A DNA stretch of 58,502 nt from DASZZZ01 sp036260375 (GTDB lineage Bacteria; Actinomycetota; CADDZG01; WHSQ01), in the NCBI GenBank assembly GCA_036260375.1, contig DASZZZ010000095.1, forward strand, positions 1 through 58,502, given 5' to 3'. Shown piece by piece: positions 33,677 through 41,800 of this stretch. Within the stretch, counting starts at the first letter, position 1; each line of letters starts with the position of its first letter. Below the pieces are notes generated by a model. That model worked only from the letters and a program-made list of their open reading frames with translations, made no database searches and was not told the origin of the DNA. The position numbers and the translations under genes were made by a program.

Positions 33677-34477
33677 CTAGCGCATCGCGGCGCGGTTGTA
33701 CTGGCGCACCGACAGCGGGACGAAGACCGCGAGGATGATGCCGACCCAAATCAGCGTGTAGAGGACCGGGTTCTGGAGCGACCACACGTCGGGCTCCGGC
33801 AGCGCGCCGGTGTTGCCGAACGCCTGGCGCACGGCGCGCGCCAGCGACGACACCGGGTTCCACTCCGCGAACGTCTGTAGGGGGCCGGGGAGCAGCTCGG
33901 CGCGCACGAACGTGTCGGCGACGAACGTCATCGGGAAGATGAACATGAACGACGCGTTGTTGACGACCTCGACACTCGCGACCTTCAGCCCGACGTACGC
34001 CATGATCCACGAGATCGCGTACGAGAACAGCAGCAGCAACAGGAAGCCGCCGATCGCCTCGGGCACCGACGTCCTGATGCGCCAGCCGACGATCAATCCC
34101 GTGATCGACATCACGAGGATCGACGTCGAGTTGTAGGCGAGGTCGCTCGCGGTGCGGCCGACGAGGACCGCGGAGCGCGCCATCGGCAGCGACCGGAAGC
34201 GGTCGACGATGCCCTTCGTCATGTCCTCGGCGAGGCCGGCCCCCGTGAACGTCGACCCGAAGATCACCGTCTGGGCGAAGATCCCCGCGATCAGGAACTC
34301 GCGGTACTCGACGCCGGGGATCTCGATCGAGCTGCCGAACACGTACGCGAACAGCAGCACGAACATGATCGGCGACATCGTCGTCCATATCAGGACCTCG
34401 GGGACGCGCTTGATCTTGATGAGGTTGCGCTTGGCGACCACCGCTCCGTCGCCGAGCGCGAGCGCGACACGGCTCAT
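33677..34477 (-). CDS. ABC-2 type exporter permease (DrrB-like)
   Basis: 266 residues with six membrane spans of the ABC-2 family: WTTMSPIMFVLLFAYVFGSS, EYREFLIAGIFAQTVIFGS, GIVDRFRSLPMARSAVLVGR, SYAISWIMAYVGLKVASVE, and the terminal QTFAEWNPVSSLARAVRQAF. Such permeases pair with DrrA-type ATPases to export drugs or lipids. Its ATG overlaps the ATPase stop (ATGA). Confidence 0.93.
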   Translation of the reverse strand: MSRVALALGDGAVVAKRNLIKIKRVPEVLIWTTMSPIMFVLLFAYVFGSSIEIPGVEYREFLIAGIFAQTVIFGSTFTGAGLAEDMTKGIVDRFRSLPMARSAVLVGRTASDLAYNSTSILVMSITGLIVGWRIRTSVPEAIGGFLLLLLFSYAISWIMAYVGLKVASVEVVNNASFMFIFPMTFVADTFVRAELLPGPLQTFAEWNPVSSLARAVRQAFGNTGALPEPDVWSLQNPVLYTLIWVGIILAVFVPLSVRQYNRAAMR

Positions 34478-35484
34478 CGGACGACCTCCTCCCGCGCGCC
34501 GGTGTCGGCGCGTTCGTCGTGACCGTCGTCGGGCTCGGCGACGTCCTCGGCCGCGTGGCCGGTCAGCGACAGGAACACGTCGTCGAGCGTGGGACGCCGC
34601 AGCCCGACGTCGACGACGCCGATGTTGGCGTCGGCGAGGCGCTGCAGCAGTCGCCCGAGGACGTCGGCGCCGCCGGTCACCGGCGCGGTGAGCCGGCGCG
34701 CCTGCTCCTCACCCTGGACGTCGCCGACCGCGACGCCCGCCAAGATCGTCTCCGCGGGCCGCATGTCGTCCGCGTCCGCGAGCACGATCTCGATGCGCTC
34801 GCCGCCGATCTGGCGCTTGAGCTCGTCGGACGTGCCCTGCGCGATCTTGCGCCCGCGGTCGATCACGACGATGTCGTCCGCGAGGCGGTCGGCCTCCTCC
34901 ATGTACTGCGTCGTGAGCAGCACGGTCGACCCGGCGCGCACGAGCTCCTCGATCGCCTCCCACATCTGCACGCGGCTGCGCGGGTCGAGGCCGGTCGTGG
35001 GCTCGTCGAGGAACAGGACGTCGGGCGCGGCGACGAGGGCCGCGGCGAGGTCGAGACGGCGCCGCATGCCGCCCGAGTACGTCTTCGCCGTACGGTCGGC
35101 CGCGTCGGCGAGCTCGAAGCGCTCCAGCAGCTCGCGCGCACGCGCGCGCGAGCGCGCACGGCCGAGGTGGTACAGGCGCCCGACCATGTCGAGGTTCTCG
35201 TAGCCGGTGAGGTTCTCGTCGACGGCTGCGTTCTGCCCCGACAGACCGATGCGCTCGCGCACCTTGCGGGGCTCGGTCCGCACGTCGAGACCGGCGACCT
35301 CGACGTCGCCCTCGTCGGGGTCGAGCAGCGTCGTCAGGATGCGCACGGCGGTCGTCTTGCCGGCGCCGTTCGGGCCGAGCAGGCCCAGCACCGTGCCCTT
35401 GGGCACGACGAGGTCGAGCCCGTCGAGCGCGACGAGGTCCCCGTAGCGCTTGACGAGGCCGGCCGTTCGGATCATGTGCGTCAC
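34474..35484 (-). CDS. ABC exporter ATPase (DrrA-like)
   Basis: 336 residues. Walker A GPNGAGKTT, Q-loop IGLSGQNAAVDENLTGYENL, signature YSGGMRRRLDLAAAL, Walker B VLFLDEPTTGLDP and H-loop LLTTQYMEEADRL. The C-terminal DVGLRRPTLDDVFLSLTGH is the DrrA-type extension. GTG is preferred as start because GAGAGGTGAG lies at proper spacing; an ATG three codons later is the alternative. With the permease it forms a two-gene export unit; the cargo is unknown. Confidence 0.93.
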   Translation of the reverse strand: MTHMIRTAGLVKRYGDLVALDGLDLVVPKGTVLGLLGPNGAGKTTAVRILTTLLDPDEGDVEVAGLDVRTEPRKVRERIGLSGQNAAVDENLTGYENLDMVGRLYHLGRARSRARARELLERFELADAADRTAKTYSGGMRRRLDLAAALVAAPDVLFLDEPTTGLDPRSRVQMWEAIEELVRAGSTVLLTTQYMEEADRLADDIVVIDRGRKIAQGTSDELKRQIGGERIEIVLADADDMRPAETILAGVAVGDVQGEEQARRLTAPVTGGADVLGRLLQRLADANIGVVDVGLRRPTLDDVFLSLTGHAAEDVAEPDDGHDERADTGAREEVVR

Positions 35485-35523
35485 TCGCTCACCTCTCAGT
35501 CGTCCTGCGATGCCCGCGCCGTC

Positions 35524-35589
35524 CCGTGGTTCGACCACGGACGCCGGCGCGACATTCCCGCTCCCTACGCCCGCCGTCGACACGGTGTC
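35524..35589. promoter_or_regulatory. Inverted repeats upstream of the DrrAB-type operon
   Basis: In the 234-base gap upstream of the exporter genes, CCGTGG-TTCGA-CCACGG (35524-35540) is a perfect 6-5-6 repeat and GACAC-G-GTGTC (35579-35589) a second one. They lie 40 and 95 bases before the ATPase start. They may be operators of an unlinked regulator, or a leader hairpin. No promoter hexamers are convincing. Confidence 0.35.
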
Positions 35590-35718
35590 CACGAGCTCTC
35601 CCTTCGGCGCCGAGCGGGGGATCCGTCGCAGGGTTCCAACCCCTACGACGGCGCCCGGGGCGCGAACTAATCGGTCGTCGCCTGCGTCCGGACTCGGGCG
35701 CGATCGCCGGGCGACGCG

Positions 35719-36192
35719 CTAGACGCCGTCGTAGGCACGCTGCAGCTCCGCGGTCTCGATCTTGCGCATCTTCAGCATCGCCTCCATGACGCGCTTTGCC
35801 CGCTCGGCGTCGGCGTCCTGGAGCATGTCGCCGAGCGTGTCCGGCACGACCTGCCACCACAGCCCATAGCGGTCCCTGACCCAGCCGCACTGCCCTTCGG
35901 CGCCGCCGTCGGACAGCTTCGCCCACAGCTCGTCGACCTCGTCCTGGGTCGCGCAGCTCACGAGCAGCGAGATCGCCTCGTTGAACCGGAAGTCCGGCCC
36001 GCCGTTGAGCGCGGTGAGCTGCAGGCCGCGCACCTCGAACGTCACCGTCATGACGGACCCCGGCGGGCGCGGCCCCGCCTCCCCGTAGCGGCGCACGTCG
36101 AGGATGCGAGCGTCGTCGAACACGGACGTGTAGAACTCCGCGGCCTCTTCGGCCTCGGTGTCGAACCACAGGAACGGCATGATCCCCTGCAT
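35719..36192 (-). CDS. VOC/PhnB-like protein (3-demethylubiquinone methyltransferase-like fold)
   Basis: 157 residues. Begins MPFLWFDTEAEEAAEFYTSV, the PhnB-type opening, then VMTVTFEVRGLQLTALNGGP, FRFNEAISLLVSCATQDEVD, EGQCGWVRDRYGLWWQVVPD and a C-terminal helix rich in Lys and Met (RVMEAMLKMRKIE). These VOC proteins have no known general reaction. ATG start with GAGGGGAG upstream. Confidence 0.9.
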   Translation of the reverse strand: MQGIMPFLWFDTEAEEAAEFYTSVFDDARILDVRRYGEAGPRPPGSVMTVTFEVRGLQLTALNGGPDFRFNEAISLLVSCATQDEVDELWAKLSDGGAEGQCGWVRDRYGLWWQVVPDTLGDMLQDADAERAKRVMEAMLKMRKIETAELQRAYDGV

Positions 36193-36382
36193 CGCACTCC
36201 CCTCGTCGAGACGGTGTCGTCGTCTTCTTGGACGGCGCCCGCCGGGCGAACTCATCGCGCGCCGGGCCGCCTTGCGCGCGCCCTCGGGCGCGCGTATCTT
36301 GACCTGCGGCGTGTCCCACGCCCAACCTCGGCCCCGGCGCTCACGCCGCCGGCATCGGCGAGGCAAAGGGGGCCCAGCCCTC

Positions 36383-36434
36383 GGGACGCTCGGTGGCATC
36401 CCCTTCGGGCCGCGCCCAAGGGAGCGTGAGTCCC
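36383..36434 (+). ncRNA. Candidate structured 5' leader upstream of the DUF4287/SRPBCC gene
   Basis: Within the 270-base gap, CCCTTCGGGC (36401-36410) pairs with GCCCAAGGG (36414-36422) around a 3-base loop with one bulged C. An outer helix forms between ACGCTC (36386-36391) and GAGCGT (36422-36427), with a further GGG/CCC pairing at 36383-36385 and 36432-36434; the inner and outer helices compete for one G. The element ends 28 bases before the start codon. I recognise no known riboswitch class. Confidence 0.35.
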
Positions 36435-36462
36435 GCGGTCGCGGCGTTGCGAAGGAGGAGCG

Positions 36463-37137
36463 ATGACCGAGGACAAGTCGTTCAAGCGCCGCGTTCGCGC
36501 GCGCATGTCCAAGACCGGGGAGAGCTACACCGCCGCGCGCGGGCACGTCGCCGACAAGCGCGACCGCGAGAGGGCCGCCCGCACGCGTCTCGCGGCCCCC
36601 GCCGACCGTCCTTCGGACGACGCCGTGCGCGCCGCGACGGGCAAGTCGTGGGACGAGTGGTTCGAGTGCCTCGATCGCTGGGGCGCGCGCGACCGCACGC
36701 ACGGCGACATCGCGCGCCACCTCGTCGACGAGCACGGCGTCGGCGGCTGGTGGGCGCAGTCCGTCACGGTCGCGTACGAGCGGGCGCGCGGCATGCGCCT
36801 CAAGCACCAGCAGGCCGTCGGGTTCTCGGTCTCGGCGTCGAAGACCGTCGCGGTGCCGGTCGGCGCGCTGTTCGACGCGTTCGTCGACGACGACGCCCGC
36901 GCGCAGTGGCTGACCGACGGCGACATGACGCTCCGCACCGCGCAGCCGGCGCGCAGCGCGCGCTTCGACTGGGGCGACGGCTCGACGCGCGTCAACGTCG
37001 GGTTCGTCGACAAGGGCCCGTCGAAGTCGAGGGTCGCTGTGGCGCACGAGCGCCTCGCCGGCGCGGACGACGCGGAGGCCGCGAAGGCGGCGTGGAGACG
37101 GCGCCTGGCGCAGCTCGAGGCGTACCTCGAGGGCTAG
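36463..37137 (+). CDS. DUF4287 domain plus SRPBCC-like domain protein
   Basis: 224 residues, ATG behind a strong AAGGAGGAG. N-terminal DUF4287-like start SFKRRVRARMSKTGESYTAA, then WDEWFECLDRWGARDRTHGD and GGWWAQSVTVAYERARGMR, which in related proteins bind DNA or act with SRPBCC domains. The C-terminal half (KTVAVPVGALFDAFVDDDAR, SARFDWGDGSTRVNVGF, LAQLEAYLEG) is an AHSA1/SRPBCC-type ligand-binding fold. Function unknown. It is followed by the promoter of the five-gene biosynthetic operon. Confidence 0.85.
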   Translation: MTEDKSFKRRVRARMSKTGESYTAARGHVADKRDRERAARTRLAAPADRPSDDAVRAATGKSWDEWFECLDRWGARDRTHGDIARHLVDEHGVGGWWAQSVTVAYERARGMRLKHQQAVGFSVSASKTVAVPVGALFDAFVDDDARAQWLTDGDMTLRTAQPARSARFDWGDGSTRVNVGFVDKGPSKSRVAVAHERLAGADDAEAAKAAWRRRLAQLEAYLEG

Positions 37138-37183
37138 CCGGCGGGCGGCGCGCCGCTGGCTCAACTAACTTGATTACAAACTG

Positions 37184-37218
37184 TTGACGAGAGTCTAGAC
37201 GTCATGTAACATGACGTC
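37184..37218 (+). promoter_or_regulatory. Promoter and 21-bp palindromic operator of the min/ind-like operon
   Basis: TTGACG (37184-37189) and TAACAT (37207-37212) are spaced by exactly 17 bases, a near-consensus sigma-70 promoter. The -10 lies inside a perfect inverted repeat: GACGTCATG (37198-37206), spacer TAA, CATGACGTC (37210-37218). A protein on this site would block RNA polymerase. No regulator gene adjoins the operon, so the repressor must be encoded elsewhere. Transcription would start near 37219, leaving about 30 bases of leader with a G-rich ribosome site. Confidence 0.75.
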
Positions 37219-37250
37219 GAAATACAGCCACGCGAGGGTGAGGGGGTCTC

Positions 37251-37913
37251 GTGGCCGCCACCGGCGTCGTGCGGCTGCTGCCGCAGAACGATCAGTTGCG
37301 CGCGTTGCACACCGCGATCCGTGACCGGGATGCGACGCGTGAGGATTTCGTCCACTACTCCCGCAGGATCATCCGGCTCCTCCTCGAGGAGGCGATGAAC
37401 CTGTTGCCGTTCGAGGAGAAGAAGGTCACGACGCCGGTCGGCGAGACCTACGCGGGCCTCGCGTTCGCGTCGCCGTTGTGCGGCGTGTCGGTGTTGCGCG
37501 CCGGCGAGAGCATGGAGGCGGAGCTGCGCGCCATGCACCCCGGCATCCGGATCGGCAAGATCCTGATCCAGCGCGACCGCAGCACGAAGCTGCCGCGGCT
37601 CTACTTCGCGAGCCTTCCGCCCGACGTCGCGTCGTGTCACGTGCTGCTCCTCGAGCCGATGCTCGCGACGGGCGGGTCCGCGCTCGCGGCTCTCGACGTG
37701 CTCGCGCGGGCGGGCGTGTCGATCGAGCGGATCGTGCTGGTGGCGTTCCTCGCCTCGCCGCAGGCACTCGGCGCGATCACGACCGCACACCCGGCGCTGA
37801 ACGTCGTCACGTCCGCCGTCGAGGACGGCCTCGACGAGAACGCGTACATGCTGCCGGGGATCGGCGACTTCGGCGACCGGTACTTCGGGACACAGGACAC
37901 GGGCGCCAGGTGA
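37251..37913 (+). CDS. Uracil phosphoribosyltransferase homologue (MinD-like)
   Basis: 220 residues, GTG start. UPRT-family features of the eukaryote-like branch: FVHYSRRIIRLLLEEAMNLL, CGVSVLRAGESMEAELRAM, IRIGKILIQRDRSTKLPRLY, the PRPP loop LLLEPMLATGGSALAALDVL and the C-terminal GIGDFGDRYFGTQ that contacts uracil. It should convert uracil (or an analogue) and PRPP to the 5'-monophosphate. As first gene of this operon it matches MinD of the Streptomyces minimycin cluster, which serves in self-protection. Its stop overlaps the transporter start (GTGA). Confidence 0.88.
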   Translation: MAATGVVRLLPQNDQLRALHTAIRDRDATREDFVHYSRRIIRLLLEEAMNLLPFEEKKVTTPVGETYAGLAFASPLCGVSVLRAGESMEAELRAMHPGIRIGKILIQRDRSTKLPRLYFASLPPDVASCHVLLLEPMLATGGSALAALDVLARAGVSIERIVLVAFLASPQALGAITTAHPALNVVTSAVEDGLDENAYMLPGIGDFGDRYFGTQDTGAR

Positions 37914-38848
37914 ACGTCGACGGCGTCGCCCGCAACGCACTGCTGACCGCGCTGGCCCCCGCGGTGTGGGGCAGCACGTACATCGTGACCACGGAGTGGC
38001 TTCCGCCCGACCGTCCGCTGCTCGCGGCGACGATGAGGTCGCTCCCGCCCGGCCTGATCCTGCTCGGGCTCGGGCGCAAGCTCCCCTCCGGCACGTGGTG
38101 GTGGCGCGCGCTCGCGCTCGGCGTGCTCAACATCGGCGCGTTCTTCTACCTGCTGTTCGTCGCCGCGTACCACCTGCCGGGCGGCGTCGCGGCCCTCGTC
38201 GGATCGATCCAACCCACGGTCGTCCTCGTGCTGTCCGCGGTGATCCTCAAGCAGGCCGTCCGCGCGACGCACGTCGTCTCGTGCGTCGTCGGCGTGGTCG
38301 GCATCGGACTGCTCGTGCTGCGCCCCGACGCGGCTCTGGACGGGGTCGGCGTGCTGGCGGGGTTGGGCGGCGCGGCCAGCATGGCGACGGGGATCGTGCT
38401 GACGAAGCTGTGGGGCCGGCCCGAGGGCGTCGGCATCCTGACGTTCACGGGCTGGCAGCTCGGCGTCGGAGGCGTCGTGCTGCTGCCGGTCATGCTCGCC
38501 GCGGAGGGACTGCCGGGCGTCCTCACGGGGACCAACGTCGCCGGCTACCTGTACCTCGGCGGTATCGGGGCGCTGGTCGCGTACAGCATCTGGTTCCGCG
38601 GGATCGGGCGGCTCCCCGCGCTCGCGGTCTCGTGCCTCGGCTTCGTCAGCCCCCTCGTGGCGACCGCGCTCGGCTACGTCGTCCTCGGCCAAGAGCTCAC
38701 GCCGCTCCAGGTCGCAGGCGCCGGCGCCGTGTTCGCCGCGGTCGTGCTCGCGCAGCCGGCCGGCGGGCGTCGCCACCACCCGCCGCCTGCGTCGGAGCCC
38801 GTCGGCCAGGAGCCGGTCGCGGCGACGCGGGCCGGCCTGACCGCCTAG
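37910..38848 (+). CDS. EamA/DMT-family transporter (MinT-like exporter candidate)
   Basis: 312 residues with about ten membrane spans in two EamA repeats. It opens ALLTALAPAVWGSTYIVTTE, a standard EamA start, followed by PPGLILLGLGRKLPSGTWWW, LPGGVAALVGSIQPTVVLVL in the first repeat and GTNVAGYLYLGGIGALVAYS, AVSCLGFVSPLVATALGYVV in the second. The C-terminal tail is His/Pro-rich. DMT exporters move metabolites out of the cell; position between the UPRT and the NRPS suggests export of the product. GTG start coupled to the UPRT stop. Confidence 0.88.
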   Translation: MNVDGVARNALLTALAPAVWGSTYIVTTEWLPPDRPLLAATMRSLPPGLILLGLGRKLPSGTWWWRALALGVLNIGAFFYLLFVAAYHLPGGVAALVGSIQPTVVLVLSAVILKQAVRATHVVSCVVGVVGIGLLVLRPDAALDGVGVLAGLGGAASMATGIVLTKLWGRPEGVGILTFTGWQLGVGGVVLLPVMLAAEGLPGVLTGTNVAGYLYLGGIGALVAYSIWFRGIGRLPALAVSCLGFVSPLVATALGYVVLGQELTPLQVAGAGAVFAAVVLAQPAGGRRHHPPPASEPVGQEPVAATRAGLTA

Positions 38849-38867
38849 CGGCAGAAAGGGAACCGCG

Positions 38868-41800
38868 ATGGAAGTCGCATGCGTCACACGCCGTCCGCCG
38901 GAGGTGTTCCATGGCGCGTCGCTGCCGGAGCTGCTGGCCGAGCAGGCGGCGCTCCAACCGGACGTCGCGGCGGTCGTCGGCCGCGGCCACGAGCTGACGT
39001 TCCGCGAGCTCGTGCACGAGAGCGCGCACGTCGCCGCGCGCCTCCGCGACGCCGGGCTCGGCGTAGACGACTGCGTCGGGCTGTTCGTCGAGCCGTCGCC
39101 GGAGCTGGTCGTCGGCGTGTGGAGCGTCCTCACGGCCGGCGCGGCGTACCTCCCGCTCGCGCCGGAGTACCCCGACGAGCGCCTGCGCTACATGATCGAG
39201 GACAGCGGAACGGGCGTCGTCGTGACGCAGCGCCACCTCGTCGCGCGGCTCCGCGAGCTCGCCCCGCGCGGCACGCGCATCGTCGAGCTGGGGGCCGCGA
39301 CGGTCGGCGGACCCGCGCCGGCCCACGTCCCGCCGAGCTCGACCAGCCTCGCCTACGTCATCTACACGTCGGGCAGCACCGGCCGCCCGAAGGGCGTGAT
39401 GATCGAGCACCGCAGCATCGTGTCGCAGATGCGGTGGCTGCGCGCGTGCGCCGGCGTGCGGGCCGGCACGAGGGTCGTCCAGAAGACGCCGATCAGCTTC
39501 GACGCGGCGCAGTGGGAGATCCTTGCCCCCGCGGCGGGGGCCCAGGTGGTGGTGGGACCGCCCGGCCTGCACCGCGATCCCAAGGAGCTGATCGCGCTGA
39601 TCGTCGACACGGGCGCCACGACGTTGCAATGCGTCCCGAGCCTGCTGCAGGCGCTCGTCGACACCGAGGCGCTGCGCGCGTGCACGTCGTTGCGCTACGT
39701 GTTCTCGGGCGGCGAGGCGTTGTCGCGTCAGCTGGCGCGCTCCTTCTACGACGCGCTGCCGTGGGCGTCGCTCGTCAACCTCTACGGGCCGACGGAGTGC
39801 ACGATCAACGCGACCGCTCACTTCGTCGACCCCGACGAGCTCGGCGGACGGGGCGGCACGGTCCCGATCGGCACGCCGGTGGACAACACGCAGTGCTTCG
39901 TCCTCGACGACGACCTGAACCCCGTCGGGGTCGAGGAGAACGGCGAGCTCTACATCGGCGGCGCGCAGCTGGCGCGCGGCTACCTGAACCGTCCCGACGA
40001 GACGAGGCGGAGGTTCGTGCCGTCGCCGTTCGCGCCGACTGAGCGCCTGTACCGGACCGGCGACGTCGTCCACTGGAACCCAGACGGCACGCTCCAGTTC
40101 TGCGGACGCACGGACAACCAGGTGAAGCTGCGTGGCTACCGGATCGAGCTCGACGAGATCTCGACGGCGATCGAGGAGCACCTCTGGGTCAAGCGCGCCG
40201 CGGCGACCGTCGTCGGCAACGAGAGCACCGGCGCGCAGCAGCTCGTCGCGTTCGTGGAGCTCAACGAGAAGGAAGCCGCGCTCATGGACCACGGCAGGGC
40301 CGGCGCGCACCATCGCTCCAAGGCCGACCGGCTGCAGGTCAAGGCGCAGCTGTCCGACGCCGGCGTGCGCGCGACGAGCCGGAGCGAGCGCGTCGTACCG
40401 CTGCCCGGCAAGCGCGAGAGCGCGTCGCTGCGGCGCACGGCGTTCGCGCGCAAGACGTACCGTCACTTCGAGGGCGAGGAGGTGACCGAGACGCGGCTGC
40501 TGCAGCTGCTGGCGCCGCGCGACGACGCCGGCACGCCGCGCGACGTCGCGTCGTTGACGCTCTCCGAGCTCGGCGCCATCCTGCGCGCGTTCGGCCAGTT
40601 CCACAGCGACGAGCGGCTGTTGCCCAAGTACGCCTACGCGTCCCCGGGCGCCCTCTACGCGACGCAGCTCTACGTCGAGATCGCGGGCATCGAGGCGCTC
40701 GCGCCGGGCACGTACTACTACCATCCCGTCGACCACAGCCTGGTGCTGGTCGCGCCGGCCGAGCCGCGTGCATCGGCACGCCTGCGCGTCCACTTCCTCG
40801 GCAAGCGGGACGCCATCGAGCCCGTCTACAAGAACAACGTCCTCGAGGTCCTCGAGCTCGAGACGGGTCACATGGTCGGGCTCTTCGACGACGTCCTGCC
40901 CCCGTACGGGCTCCGCATCGCCCCGGCCGCATTCGACCCCGCGGTGCTCGGGCGCATCGCAACCGGCCGGCGCGACGCGTACCTCGGGACGTTCGAGATC
41001 GCACCCGACGACGGTCGGCGCTGGGAGCCGGGGACGAGGATCCTCGTGCAGGTGCACCCCGGCCGCGTCGCCGGCATGCCGCCGGGCCAGTACGAGTACG
41101 TGGACGGCCGTTTCGAGCGGGTCGGCGACGAGCTCGTGGAGTCGAAGCACGTCATCGCCATCAACCAGCACGTGTACGCGCGCGCGAGCTTCGGCGTGAC
41201 GCTGCTGAGCGTCGACACGGAGGAGTGGCTCGCCTACGTCGCCCTCGGCCGCATCGCGCACCGACTCCAGGCGAACGAGTGCGGGATCGGCTTGATGTCG
41301 TCGGGCTACAGCTCCAAGTCCGGGCATCCGCTTCCGGCCGCGCGGCGCGTCGACGACATCGCCGCGGCGCTCGGGATCGAGGCGCGGGCGTCGTACTTCC
41401 TCGTCGGTGGCGGCGTCAGCGACGCGCAGCGCGCGAGCGAGGGGATGCTCGAGGACGCGGTCCACATGCGCGGCCCCGCCGAGATCGTCAGGGACGAGCT
41501 CACCCAACTCCTGCCGCGCCACATGGTCCCGGACCGGATCACGATCGTCGACCGGCTGCCGTTGACCGCCAACGGCAAGATCGACCTCGAGGCGCTCGCG
41601 GCGCGCGAACGCGCGCGGCCCGACGAGCGCAGCAGGCCCTACGTCGCGCCCGCGACGCCGACGGAGCGCCGGCTCGCGGCGGCGTGGCGGGAGTGCCTGC
41701 ACGAGGAGCGCGTCTCGGCCGACGCCGACTTCTTCGGCCTCGGCGGCAACTCGTTGACCGCGGTGTCGCTGATCAACAAGGTCAATCGCGACCTCGGCGT

